A stretch of DNA of 64,000 bases from JBAXGW01 sp037139195 (GTDB taxonomy: Bacteria; Bacteroidota; Bacteroidia; Bacteroidales; JAHJDW01): the NCBI GenBank assembly GCA_037139195.1, contig JBAXGW010000012.1, forward strand, positions 19,152 through 83,151, in the 5' to 3' direction. Every line of letters begins with the position of its first letter. Position 1 is the stretch's first letter. The notes beneath the pieces are model-generated. The model did no database searches. It saw only the letters and a program-made list of their open reading frames with translations, and had not been told where the DNA came from. A program made the translations under genes and the position numbers. This document shows, piece by piece, positions 9,279 to 18,967 of this stretch.

Positions 9279-10021
9279 TAACTGGTGCTACTGCTGGAAT
9301 TGGCAGAGCAACTGCAATTAAGTTTGCTGAAAATAATTACAACTTAATAATTACAGGGCGAAGACAGGAAAGATTAGATGCCCTTAAAGTAGAACTAATA
9401 AAAAAGTTTGCAGTTAAAGTTGAAACACTTTGTTTTGATATTAGAGATAAACAAGCTGTTAGAGTAGGCTTTCAATCCTTGCCCGATTCCTTAAAGAATA
9501 TTTCTGTACTTGTTAATAATGCTGGATTATCTCAAGATTTAACTCCAATTCAAGATGGCACTATTGAAGATTTTGAAACAATGATAGATACTAATGTTAA
9601 AGGCTTGTTATACATATCTAAAGAGGTAATGCCTATTATGATTAAAAATAAGGATGGACATATTATTAATTTAGGTTCCATTGCGGCAAAAGAAACGTAT
9701 GCAAATAATAATGGTTATTGTCCTAGCAAGTTCGCTGTTGATTCATTAACAAAAACGATGAGAATTGATCTTTTGAAGTATAATATCAGAGTTACAGCTG
9801 TTCATCCAGGGGCTGTAAATACTGAATTTTCTACTGTACGTTTTAAAGGTGATATTCAACGCGCTGATGCTGTTTATAAAGGTTTTACTCCGCTGATTGC
9901 CGAGGATGTTGCTGATTCAATTTTTTATTGTGCAACTTTGCCAAAACATATAAATATCAATGAACTAATTATTATGCCTATGGCTCAAGCAAATGCAGGA
10001 ATAATTCATAGAGTAGAATAA
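9260..10021 (+). CDS. ydfG: Short-chain dehydrogenase/reductase, YdfG-like
   Basis: A classical SDR of 253 residues: Rossmann glycine motif TGATAGIG at about 8-15, the dinucleotide-selecting GRRQERL after strand beta2 (arginines here favour NADP(H)), NNAG at about 87-90, and the catalytic Ser (LGSIAAKE) and YxxxK (YCPSK). It closely resembles YdfG, an NADP-dependent 3-hydroxy acid / serine dehydrogenase also reported to reduce malonic semialdehyde. The start overlaps the preceding membrane-protein gene by 19 bp. The family is certain; the substrate is inferred from similarity only. Confidence 0.85.
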   Translation: MENIVLITGATAGIGRATAIKFAENNYNLIITGRRQERLDALKVELIKKFAVKVETLCFDIRDKQAVRVGFQSLPDSLKNISVLVNNAGLSQDLTPIQDGTIEDFETMIDTNVKGLLYISKEVMPIMIKNKDGHIINLGSIAAKETYANNNGYCPSKFAVDSLTKTMRIDLLKYNIRVTAVHPGAVNTEFSTVRFKGDIQRADAVYKGFTPLIAEDVADSIFYCATLPKHININELIIMPMAQANAGIIHRVE

Positions 10022-10071
10022 AAAAATATAATAATCATAATTATTTTTCGTTTTATATCTAAAAGTTTTTT

Positions 10072-11211
10072 ATGATTAGATTTTTACTCTTGTTTTTTTC
10101 TGTTTTTATCTTTTGTAAAACTGCAACTTACGCCCAAAATCTAATTTTCAATCCTAGTTTTGAGGAAAGAGATAGTTGTCCTACAGAAAATCCTAATCAG
10201 GTTTTTAAATTTTGCAAAAATTGGATGCAGGCAACTAAAGGAACTCCCGATTTATACGCGCCTTGTAATATTGGATATTACAGTATTCCAAGAAGTGGCA
10301 CAGGATATTGTACTCCTTTATCAGGTACATCATATTCTGGAATGCTATTGTATGCAGTTTATGGAATGAGTGGTAAGGAATATCGTGAATATATTGAAAC
10401 CAAGTTAGCAGAACCATTAATTGCTGGAGAGAAGTATCATTTTATTATTTATGTTAAACCCTCTGGCGGATTTGGCGACGATTCTCGTTGCTATTGTAAT
10501 TCAATTGGAATGTACTTCTCAGAAAAAATAGTTAAAGCAGATAGTTTTGGTGTTTTAGATTATAAACCGCAAATAACAAATCAATTCAGAATGATGGAAG
10601 ATACATCAAAATGGCAAGTTGTTAGTGGCGAATTTACTGCAAAAGGGGGTGAACGTTATCTTACTATTGGTAATTTTAAGAGAAATAAAGATACAAAAAC
10701 AAAATTTGTAAAAGAAAAACGACAAGCAATGTTAGGTGGCGAAGAATTTAGAAATTCTTATTATTATTTAGATAATATTTATGTGCTTCCAAAAAGTAAG
10801 TTGAATAGCATCGAATCAGAGTTGTCTGCTTTTGATGAGTTGCCCAATATTCCGCTTTGGCGAGGTAGGGTTATTCCTTTGAAAAACATATATTTTCCAT
10901 TCGATAAATCTAATTTAAATAAGCCTTCTGTTGAAGAGTTAGATAAGTTAGTAGATTTAATGACTACAAATAAACGTTTAGATATAAAAATTATTGGTTA
11001 TGCAGATACCATTGGAAATAATGCATACAATCTTGAGTTGTCGCTGAAAAGGGCAGAGGCAGTGAAAAATTATCTGATAAAAAAAGGAGGATTTAAAGAA
11101 CGAAGAATTACAATTGAAGCAAAAGGAGATACCTGCCCTGTTAACGACAATGCAACAGAAGAAAAAAGAAAAATAAATAGACGAGTTGTAATAATCGTTA
11201 CTAGGTGTTAA
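10072..11211 (+). CDS. Secreted OmpA-family protein with N-terminal galactose-binding-like domain
   Basis: A signal peptide (residues 1-21, ending at TYA-QN) precedes a beta-rich domain that begins NLIFNPSFEE and has several cysteines. This is the arrangement seen in many Bacteroidota OmpA proteins whose N-terminus resembles carbohydrate-binding folds. Residues about 265-379 are an OmpA domain: IYFPFDKSNL, the GYADTIGNNAYN peptidoglycan-binding loop and NRRVVIIV. It should sit in the periplasm or outer membrane bound to peptidoglycan. What the N-terminal domain binds is unknown. Confidence 0.82.
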   Translation: MIRFLLLFFSVFIFCKTATYAQNLIFNPSFEERDSCPTENPNQVFKFCKNWMQATKGTPDLYAPCNIGYYSIPRSGTGYCTPLSGTSYSGMLLYAVYGMSGKEYREYIETKLAEPLIAGEKYHFIIYVKPSGGFGDDSRCYCNSIGMYFSEKIVKADSFGVLDYKPQITNQFRMMEDTSKWQVVSGEFTAKGGERYLTIGNFKRNKDTKTKFVKEKRQAMLGGEEFRNSYYYLDNIYVLPKSKLNSIESELSAFDELPNIPLWRGRVIPLKNIYFPFDKSNLNKPSVEELDKLVDLMTTNKRLDIKIIGYADTIGNNAYNLELSLKRAEAVKNYLIKKGGFKERRITIEAKGDTCPVNDNATEEKRKINRRVVIIVTRC

Positions 11212-11225
11212 TTCCGAAGAAAAAT

Positions 11226-11585
11226 ATGAATACTACAATGAAAACCCGTAAAGAGCTGAAAGAAGAATACAAACAAATAAAATACAAAATGGGTGTATTC
11301 CAAATTAGAAACAAAACAAATGGAAAAATCTATATTAGCAGCAGTGCCGATTTAGATGCTATTTGGCATGCCGAGCGATTACAGCTAAATATGGGGATTC
11401 ATCAAAATGCAGCGCTGCAAAAAGATTGGAAAATGCTTGGTTCTGACCATTTTGAATATGAAATAATTGATATTTATAAGCCTAAAGATAATCCGTCAAC
11501 TGACTATACAAAAGATATTAAAACTCTTGAAAAGATGTTTATTGAAGAGCTTCAGCCTTTTGGAAATAAAGGATATAATAAATAA
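11226..11585 (+). CDS. GIY-YIG-like nuclease family protein
   Basis: A small protein (119 residues from the ATG at 11226; a further GTG lies in frame at 11205 inside the preceding gene, and another ATG at 11238). GVFQIRNKTNGKIYI corresponds to the GIY...YIG core strands, followed by a basic helix and the LEKMFIEELQPFGNKGYN ending that resembles the family's terminal E...P.N pattern. The GIY signature is degenerate (GVF/IYI). Many single-domain Bacteroidota relatives of this size exist, with no established role. Nuclease activity is uncertain. Confidence 0.7.
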   Translation: MNTTMKTRKELKEEYKQIKYKMGVFQIRNKTNGKIYISSSADLDAIWHAERLQLNMGIHQNAALQKDWKMLGSDHFEYEIIDIYKPKDNPSTDYTKDIKTLEKMFIEELQPFGNKGYNK

Positions 11586-11688
11586 AGCTCAAAAATTATT
11601 AATTTGAAGCTCAAAACGATAGAAATTGAGCCACAAATCAATTAAAAATAAGCTACAAAAATTGACTAGATTTTATGTGAAATGCAAA

Positions 11689-12369
11689 TTAAATTATAAT
11701 TTTGTTTTTTTTCTTTTTAGGAGCAAACCCTATAGCTGCCCCCAAACTTAAAGTAGGTTGAACTCTGGAGAAACCGAATCCTCTGTGAACAGTGTTTTTA
11801 TTGTAGTCAAATTTGTCATATACTGTGTTTTTGCATACTCCTGGTCCTCCGTAAATATCAAAAGTATAGTTTTTAATGAAAAATTGTTTGCCGACTAAAA
11901 AACTTAGTGTGATAATTGTTTGCTTATCAGATTCTATTGTGAAGCTGTTTTTATTATCATAATAACTGTCATTAAAATAAATTTTTTCCCTGAATTTCCA
12001 TGTATGTCTATATACTAGCCGAGGAGAAATATATAATTTTGAATTATTTGTATATGTTTTTAAATATAAATTATATTGAGCACGAAGAGAAAATCCTTTG
12101 TTATAGTAGCGAGATGGATCAGAAATAGAAAGTCCGCTATTTAAAGCAATCCAAAACCGACAAGGAAATATTGTACTTACTCCTAACTCAAATGAATTAC
12201 TTTTGCCAAATTTTTCAACTGATAATGGGATTTCTCCAGAAAAATAGTGAATAATACTAGTTTTTATAGTAAAACTGCGTTTTTCCTTATTTGTGCTTTC
12301 TTGTGAAAAACATTCTATAGAGTAAATGTTTGTTGTGAAAAGTATTGATAATAATATTATAGTTCTCAT
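11689..12369 (-). CDS. Outer-membrane beta-barrel protein, third of a tandem triplet
   Basis: 226 residues with a signal peptide (cleavage probably just before QES near residue 23) and an amphipathic-strand pattern expected of an 8-10 strand barrel. It is homologous along its whole length to the two genes upstream in the transcription direction (shared IYISPRLVYRHTWK-type strand, QTIITLSFLVGK strand, QPTLSLGAAIGF ending). It lies 2 bp after the second copy. Within the triplet this is the most divergent at the C-terminus, ending in a lysine-rich KKKKNKIII. Function is unknown. Confidence 0.72.
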   Translation of the reverse strand: MRTIILLSILFTTNIYSIECFSQESTNKEKRSFTIKTSIIHYFSGEIPLSVEKFGKSNSFELGVSTIFPCRFWIALNSGLSISDPSRYYNKGFSLRAQYNLYLKTYTNNSKLYISPRLVYRHTWKFREKIYFNDSYYDNKNSFTIESDKQTIITLSFLVGKQFFIKNYTFDIYGGPGVCKNTVYDKFDYNKNTVHRGFGFSRVQPTLSLGAAIGFAPKKKKNKIII

Positions 12370-12371
12370 TT

Positions 12372-13049
12372 TTAATTATTTTTATATTGACAATATCCCA
12401 AAGCAATACCCAAACTTAAAGTTGGTTGTACCTTGTAAAAACCTGATTTATAATTGCGAATGTTGTTACTGTATATAAATCTGTCATAAACTGTATTTGT
12501 TCGAATTCCAAAGCCACCGAATATGTCAAAAGTAAAATTTTTAACAAAATATTCTTTGCCAACTAAAAGGCTTAATGCCACTATAGTTTGTTTTTCAGAT
12601 TCTATGGAAGTATAATGTTTTGAACTATAGTCGGTAATTTCTGTGTATCTTACATTTTCTTTGTTTTTCCACGTGTGTCTTAATACTAGTCTTGGAGAAA
12701 TATAAAACTTCGAATTATTTTCTTCAGTTATTAATAAGAATTTATATTGAGCACGAAGGGAAAATCCCTTATTATAGAGCCTAGAAATAGCATCTGGATT
12801 AATATAGTATGGTTGATTATTTGTTGAGATCCAAATCGGGCTTGGAGTAATTATGCTTATTCCTAACTCATACGAATTCTTTTCTCTAAATTTCTCAAAA
12901 GTAAGTGGAGTTTCTCCTGTTATGTAGTGTGTAATACTAGTTCTTAATGCAAAAGCATATCTTTCCTTATTTGTGTTTTCTTGTGAAAAACATTCCAAAG
13001 AGTAAATGTTTGTTGTGAAAAGTATTGATAATAATATTATGTCTCTCAT
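12372..13049 (-). CDS. Outer-membrane beta-barrel protein, second of a tandem triplet
   Basis: 225 residues, paralogous to both neighbours. Its signal-peptide region is almost identical at DNA level to that of the third copy (12301-12369 versus 12981-13049), although the mature parts have diverged more, suggesting gene conversion or recent duplication of the 5' end. Its start codon overlaps the stop of the first copy (ATGA), implying translational coupling. The barrel strands carry KFYISPRLVLRHTWK and QTIVALSLLVGKEYF. Confidence 0.72.
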   Translation of the reverse strand: MRDIILLSILFTTNIYSLECFSQENTNKERYAFALRTSITHYITGETPLTFEKFREKNSYELGISIITPSPIWISTNNQPYYINPDAISRLYNKGFSLRAQYKFLLITEENNSKFYISPRLVLRHTWKNKENVRYTEITDYSSKHYTSIESEKQTIVALSLLVGKEYFVKNFTFDIFGGFGIRTNTVYDRFIYSNNIRNYKSGFYKVQPTLSLGIALGYCQYKNN

Positions 13050-13726
13050 TGTTTTTTATTTTGATAATATCCCAATGCAATACCCAAACTTAATGTTGGT
13101 TGTACTTTATAAAAACCAAAAGCGGAGTAGGCTACATTGTTGCTGTATACATATCTGTCGTATACGCTATTGCTTCGTATTCCAAAGCCACCGTAAATGT
13201 CAAAGGTGAAATTATCAATGAAATACTCTTTGCCTACTAAAAAACTTAATGCAATTATTGTTTGTTTGTCAGATTCTATAGAGAAATAATCTATATCTCC
13301 GTATGCAACATCTGGATAATGAACCTTTTCTTTGCTTTTCCACGTCTGTCTTAAGACTAGCCTTGGAGAAATGTAAAATTTCGAGTTGTCAGGCTCAGTA
13401 ATTAATAGAAATTTATATTGAGCTCGAAGTGAAAATCCTTTATTATAGAGTCGAGATAGTGTTTCTCGTCCAGTATAATAATTATGAACAGCCAGATTGT
13501 TATTTGAAATCCAAAACTGGCTAGGAGTTATTATGCTTATTCCCAGCTCATACGAATTCTTTTTTCTGAATTTTTCAATTGATAGTGGAATTTCGCCTGT
13601 AAAATAATGAATAATACTCGTTCTAATTGCAAATGTACAATTTTCTTTATTTAAAGATTCCTGAGAAAAGCAATTTGAGATGTTAAGATTGATTGCTAAT
13701 AGTAGTGGTAATATTAAAGCTTTCAT
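13046..13726 (-). CDS. Outer-membrane beta-barrel protein, first of a tandem triplet
   Basis: 226 residues beginning with a signal peptide (MKALILPLLLAINLNISNCFS). It is the promoter-proximal member of the triplet and shares with copy 2 the strands KFYISPRLVLRQTWK and the ending QPTLSLGIALGYYQ. The three copies keep length and strand registry and vary mainly in predicted loops, as in surface barrels under diversifying pressure. No domain of known function is recognised. Confidence 0.72.
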   Translation of the reverse strand: MKALILPLLLAINLNISNCFSQESLNKENCTFAIRTSIIHYFTGEIPLSIEKFRKKNSYELGISIITPSQFWISNNNLAVHNYYTGRETLSRLYNKGFSLRAQYKFLLITEPDNSKFYISPRLVLRQTWKSKEKVHYPDVAYGDIDYFSIESDKQTIIALSFLVGKEYFIDNFTFDIYGGFGIRSNSVYDRYVYSNNVAYSAFGFYKVQPTLSLGIALGYYQNKKQ

Positions 13727-13771
13727 TTGAAAGTATTTATTTTTAATTGGTTGTATTTGTTTAATAAATGG

Positions 13772-14752
13772 TTATTCTGCTTCCGCACTCTCTCTAATCC
13801 TTCCAAAAATATCCTTCAACTCGTCCAATGTTTTTGCATTCATCAATTCTATTTTAAAAGGCTTGAAATTTTTCACTGCTCTAAAATAGCCCGAATAGTG
13901 TTTTCGCATTTCGTGCAATGCTCTTATATCCCCCTTTTGAACCATTGAGCCTTCTAAATGTTTTTGACAAAAATCAATTCGCTCGCTTAAATTTGGCATT
14001 TCTGGCAAAGTTCCATCATTCAAAAACTGCTTAACCTGCTTAAATATCCATGGATTGCCAACTGCTGCTCTTCCAATCATTATTCCATCAACGCCATAAA
14101 TATCAAACATTTGTTTTGCCTTTTCAGCCGAATCGATATCGCCATTGCCAATTATTGGAATCTTAATTCTTGGATTATTTTTAACTTTACCAATCATTTC
14201 CCAATCGGCTTCGCCTGTATACATTTGAGCACGTGTGCGTCCATGTATTGTTAATGCTGCAATACCGCAATCTTGAAGCATTTCAGCAATATCATTAATT
14301 ATAATTGATTTTTCGTCCCAGCCTAAGCGAGTTTTAACAGTTACTGGCAAATGGGTGGCTTTAACTACTTTGCTTGTAATTTCCATCATCAATGGAATAG
14401 TGCGCAACATGCCAGCTCCAGCGCCTTTTCCTGCAACTTTCCTAACCGGACAGCCAAAGTTGATGTCGATATAATCAGGATTGGCTTTTGATGCAGTTAT
14501 TGCAGCATTAACCATTGATTCAACATTCTGTCCGTAGATTTGAATTGCGACCGGTCGTTCTCTTTCGTCAACAGCAAGTTTATTTAATGTTTTCTTTACA
14601 TCACGAATTATGGCTTCGGAAGAAACAAATTCAGTAACTACCACATCGGCTCCCATTTCCTTGCATGTAAGCCGGAAAGCCATGTCAGTTACGTCTTCCA
14701 TAGGAGCTAAAAACACTGGTCTTTCGCCTAAATCTATTGATCCAATTTTCAC
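13772..14752 (-). CDS. dusB: tRNA-dihydrouridine synthase DusB
   Basis: An FMN-dependent TIM-barrel enzyme (326 residues) that reduces uridine to dihydrouridine in the tRNA D-loop using NADPH. Visible motifs are the N-terminal FLAPMEDVTD, the catalytic cysteine C101 in DINFGCPVRK, the KTRLGWDE strand, the HGRTRAQMYTGEADWE segment and the phosphate-binding GNGDI and IGRAAVGNPWIF loops. The C-terminal helical tRNA-binding domain is present. DusB is the usual ortholog in Bacteroidota. A promoter-like site lies about 20 bp upstream. Confidence 0.93.
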   Translation of the reverse strand: MKIGSIDLGERPVFLAPMEDVTDMAFRLTCKEMGADVVVTEFVSSEAIIRDVKKTLNKLAVDERERPVAIQIYGQNVESMVNAAITASKANPDYIDINFGCPVRKVAGKGAGAGMLRTIPLMMEITSKVVKATHLPVTVKTRLGWDEKSIIINDIAEMLQDCGIAALTIHGRTRAQMYTGEADWEMIGKVKNNPRIKIPIIGNGDIDSAEKAKQMFDIYGVDGIMIGRAAVGNPWIFKQVKQFLNDGTLPEMPNLSERIDFCQKHLEGSMVQKGDIRALHEMRKHYSGYFRAVKNFKPFKIELMNAKTLDELKDIFGRIRESAEAE

Positions 14753-14771
14753 TTTAGTACTATATTTATCG

Positions 14772-14779
14772 CAAATTTA
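14772..14779 (-). promoter_or_regulatory. Candidate -7 element for dusB
   Basis: Minus strand TAAATTTG, an exact TAnnTTTG match 20 bp before the dusB ATG. No strong -33 TTG at 19-21 bp. Confidence 0.4.
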
Positions 14780-14877
14780 ATATTATTAAACAATAATTCA
14801 TAAAATTATTGAAAACTCTAAATCTTTGTTTAATTCTATTTCATGCTGTTGTACAAATATTTTAAGTTGTTTTTGAG

Positions 14878-14907
14878 TTTGTTAATATTTAAAAAAGCTT
14901 ATTTTTG
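14878..14907 (+). promoter_or_regulatory. Promoter for the CPBP protease gene
   Basis: A TTTG box at 14878-14881 and TATTTTTG at 14900-14907 are separated by 18 bp, close to the usual -33/-7 spacing of Bacteroidota sigma factor promoters. The ATG follows at 14928. Confidence 0.55.
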
Positions 14908-14927
14908 CAAATCTAAATTTTGATAAT

Positions 14928-15860
14928 ATGACAACTCGAGAACTTATTGAGGATAGCGTTAAAAAATATGGTTTTATGTTTTTTGGACTCTTCATTTTGC
15001 TTTCGGTTTCAATTGGAACTGGAATTGGTGAATTATTAAGCAAAATTATATTCAAGAATACATTCAATATGCAAAATGTTTCCCTATTAGCTTCTAATCA
15101 TGATGCTTGTAATTATATGAAATTCTCGCAAGCAGTGGGAGCGATTTCATTATTCATTATTGCGCCGATAGTTTTAGGTCTTTTTAATCGGGAATTAATG
15201 AAATCATGGGGATTTAATAATAAGATAAATGTCAAACTTCTTTATTTTCTTCCGCTTACAATGATTTTAGCAATTCCGTTTATCAATTTTACTGCCATGA
15301 TAAATGAAATGATGAAAATGCCTAGCTTCTTATCTGGTATTGAAAAATGGATGTTACAATCCGAAGCTGACAATAAAATTCTTACGGATGCTTTTCTTAG
15401 CTCAATTACAATCAAAGGATTGTTGCTTAATGTTTTTATTATGGCTGTTATACCAGCCATTGGCGAAGAATTATTTTTCCGAGGAGCCATTCAATCATTG
15501 TTTCAAAAATTTATTAAAAATCATCACATTGCAATATTTCTTACTGCATTTTTATTTAGCGCTATACACATGCAGTTTTATGGCTTTATCCCTCGTTTTT
15601 TGATGGGACTATTTTTCGGATACCTATTTTATTGGAGCAAATCGCTTTGGTTACCAATTTTGGCTCATTTTACTAATAATTTTGTAGCAGTTATTTTTAC
15701 TTATCTAGGTAATGCAAAAGCAGTAACTTCAGCTCCTGAAAATATTGGCAGTTCTGGTAATGATTGGATTGGAATTTTAATTAGCATTTTGTTAACGGGA
15801 TTTTTAATTTTTTATATTTGGAGAAATATACAAGACGAAAATCGAACAATTAGGCATTAA
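14928..15860 (+). CDS. CPBP-family intramembrane glutamic endopeptidase
   Basis: An integral membrane protein (310 residues) with the CPBP/Abi motifs: E180-E181-xxx-R185 in GEELFFRGA, a second motif with H214 in FSAIHMQFYGF, and a third His/Asn motif (H247 in LAHFTNNF). These form the glutamate-based catalytic site of the family related to the eukaryotic CAAX prenyl protease Rce1. Bacterial members cleave membrane substrates or act in immunity to bacteriocins; the substrate here is unknown. The gene is monocistronic, with its own promoter and a strong bidirectional terminator. Confidence 0.85.
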   Translation: MTTRELIEDSVKKYGFMFFGLFILLSVSIGTGIGELLSKIIFKNTFNMQNVSLLASNHDACNYMKFSQAVGAISLFIIAPIVLGLFNRELMKSWGFNNKINVKLLYFLPLTMILAIPFINFTAMINEMMKMPSFLSGIEKWMLQSEADNKILTDAFLSSITIKGLLLNVFIMAVIPAIGEELFFRGAIQSLFQKFIKNHHIAIFLTAFLFSAIHMQFYGFIPRFLMGLFFGYLFYWSKSLWLPILAHFTNNFVAVIFTYLGNAKAVTSAPENIGSSGNDWIGILISILLTGFLIFYIWRNIQDENRTIRH

Positions 15861-15861
15861 A

Positions 15862-15889
15862 AAAGAGAATGAATTTGCTCATTCTCTTT
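15862..15889. terminator. Bidirectional hairpin terminator between convergent genes
   Basis: Perfect 11-bp stem (AAAGAGAATGA at 15862-15872 pairing with TCATTCTCTTT at 15879-15889) around a 6-nt loop. The A/T outer pairs give a T-run on both strands. It lies directly after the CPBP stop codon and before the 3' end of the convergent lipoprotein gene. Confidence 0.8.
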
Positions 15890-15913
15890 AATATCATTCA
15901 GATTTTAAGTAGG

Positions 15914-17017
15914 TTAGTAGCTGTCGTAAATAATATTGCTCCAAGTAAAGTACACAGAGCCGTTGTCGTCATATATTCCACCCCAGTCGCTATTTGCAGG
16001 ATTTGTTGAGCTGTTATCTCCATTTGTGTCGCCTTTCTTGGCGTCGTCTTTATAAGATGTGAAGTACACATTAGTTCCATTGTAATTTTGAATATTTGAT
16101 GAGCCATCAGCACATACAATTACAGAAGAAGGTGTGAATTTTAAAGTCACATTATCAGCTAAAGTTAAATGGAAGGTACTATTTATCCATAAATCATTAT
16201 CGTCAATAATATATGCAACTTCTGTTTCAGACCAGCTTATCTCAGAATCAATATGGTTGATAGATTCAACATAAATACCGTTATATGTATTTGCTTGAGA
16301 TGTATTTGATGGATTATGGAAAATATTTGAATCATCCAGACTAAAAAGCGTACTAATACTTAATGGGCGAATATTATCGTAAAAAATATTGTTTTGAATT
16401 ACGGTTCCAGCTTCTGCGTTACTTGCATCTAAAGCTCCAAAATTCATAGATCCATCGCTTCCATCATTATGTGCAAATGTACAATTAGTAACTGTTGCAG
16501 TGCTACTATAAATTTCTAATGTGTTTGAATTTGAACCGCTGCCACCGTATAAGAACTCACAATAATTAAATAATGAACTGTTTAATCCATTTGTTCCAAT
16601 GCGTCCCCAGTCTTTTCTGGCAGGAGATGTAGCTGTTCCGTCTCCGTTATTATCTCCGCCGTGTTCATCATCTTTGTACGAAGTAAATATAATATGTTTT
16701 GCATCTGTTCCATCTGCATTAATAGTGCCAGTGCCTCCTAAAGTCATAAATGCCCCTGAAGGATGAAATTTAACTATTACACCTGGTTCAATTGTGAGGG
16801 TATTATTAACATAGAAATCATTTTTTTTAATTATATAAATTTTTCCATCAAGCCAAGTTGTTGGTGCGTCTATGTTTTCGGTAACTTCAATGATGTTTGA
16901 AACACTAGGAGTTGGATTTGGTGTGGGAGTTGGGGTTGCTTCGTCGTCATTGTTGCAACTGACGATAAAAAAAAATATTACAAATAAAGTAGATAAAATG
17001 ATTTTTTTTGTTTTCAT
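15914..17017 (-). CDS. Surface lipoprotein with parallel beta-helix repeats
   Basis: The signal peptide ends in lipobox FIVSC with C21, followed by an acidic NNDDE stretch (consistent with the surface export signal of Bacteroidota lipoproteins) and a Thr/Pro-rich spacer. The remaining roughly 320 residues resemble a right-handed parallel beta-helix: repeated short strands such as FNYCEFLYGGS, VTNCTFAHND and IQNNIFYDN. A segment of about 50 residues occurs twice (IIFTSYKDDEHGGDNNGDGT and VYFTSYKDDAKKGDTNGDNS), each with Asp/Asn-rich Ca-binding-like loops. Such folds often bind or cleave polysaccharides, but no catalytic residues can be assigned. Confidence 0.75.
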   Translation of the reverse strand: MKTKKIILSTLFVIFFFIVSCNNDDEATPTPTPNPTPSVSNIIEVTENIDAPTTWLDGKIYIIKKNDFYVNNTLTIEPGVIVKFHPSGAFMTLGGTGTINADGTDAKHIIFTSYKDDEHGGDNNGDGTATSPARKDWGRIGTNGLNSSLFNYCEFLYGGSGSNSNTLEIYSSTATVTNCTFAHNDGSDGSMNFGALDASNAEAGTVIQNNIFYDNIRPLSISTLFSLDDSNIFHNPSNTSQANTYNGIYVESINHIDSEISWSETEVAYIIDDNDLWINSTFHLTLADNVTLKFTPSSVIVCADGSSNIQNYNGTNVYFTSYKDDAKKGDTNGDNSSTNPANSDWGGIYDDNGSVYFTWSNIIYDSY

Positions 17018-17054
17018 GTGAGTGGTAGTTTTATTTGCTAATGAATTTTCTTTT

Positions 17055-17264
17055 TTAATTAATTTTTTTCGTTTCCTTAATTCCTTTGATAAGCAAAATC
17101 AATCCAATTATTTCTAACATAGCCCCAATAACAGTTAATACTCCTGAAATATCATTTAACAATTCAGTATTATTTTGTTTTCCTAAAAGAGAAATTATTG
17201 TTCGCTGAAAACCCAGAGAAAATCCTATTATTAGAAGTATAAGACCATTTTGTTTCTTTTTCAT
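17055..17264 (-). CDS. Small membrane protein with two hydrophobic segments
   Basis: 69 residues beginning MKKKQNGLILLIIGFSLGF, with a second hydrophobic helix at about 42-62 and a basic tail. It lies 37 bp upstream of the lipoprotein gene in the same direction and may share its transcript. I recognise no family. The ORF has a plausible start, positive-inside ends and no overlapping gene, so I regard it as real but hypothetical. Confidence 0.5.
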   Translation of the reverse strand: MKKKQNGLILLIIGFSLGFQRTIISLLGKQNNTELLNDISGVLTVIGAMLEIIGLILLIKGIKETKKIN

Positions 17265-17410
17265 ATTTTATTTTTTTATAAAAATAGATAATAATTTATG
17301 GCTATTTCAATAAAATTGAAAATAAGTAGTTTAGTATTTGGTTGAAGCAAAAGTAAACAAAAAAAATTAAAATACGTTTTTATATGTAAAAAACATGTTT
17401 TTAAGCAAAA

Positions 17411-17440
17411 AAAAACTCCCATTTAAGGGAGTTTTTTTTT
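17411..17440. terminator. Rho-independent terminator after gdhA
   Basis: Stem AAAAACTCCC (17411-17420) with GGGAGTTTTT (17427-17436) around loop ATTTAA, followed on the + side by T's and preceded by A's, which give a T-run on the minus strand. It lies 16 bp beyond the gdhA stop. Confidence 0.85.
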
Positions 17441-17456
17441 TAAAAGAAATGTATTA

Positions 17457-18794
<1,338 letters not shown>

Positions 18795-18940
18795 AACTCT
18801 AATAATTTATTGGTTAGTAATAGAACTTTGTATTCTATTAAAATTGGGACGAAATTACTTCGATTTGTACAATCCACCAAATATTTTTCAAAAAATTTTT
18901 ATTTTTATTTGTTAATTTATTAACAATGCTTTTTTTTTAA

Positions 18941-18962
18941 CAAAAAATGGGCTTAAACGCCC
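18941..18962 (-). terminator. Short terminator after the 990-residue gene
   Basis: On the minus strand GGGC-GTTTAA-GCCC is followed by ATTTTTTG, six bases beyond the stop codon. The 4-bp GC stem is short but the T-run supports termination. Confidence 0.55.
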
Positions 18963-18967
18963 TGTTA

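Noticed and set aside
11586..11688. Loose repeats of AAGCTCAAAA/AGCTACAAAAA after the GIY-YIG gene
   Set aside because: Too short and imperfect in A/T-rich DNA to be distinguished from chance.
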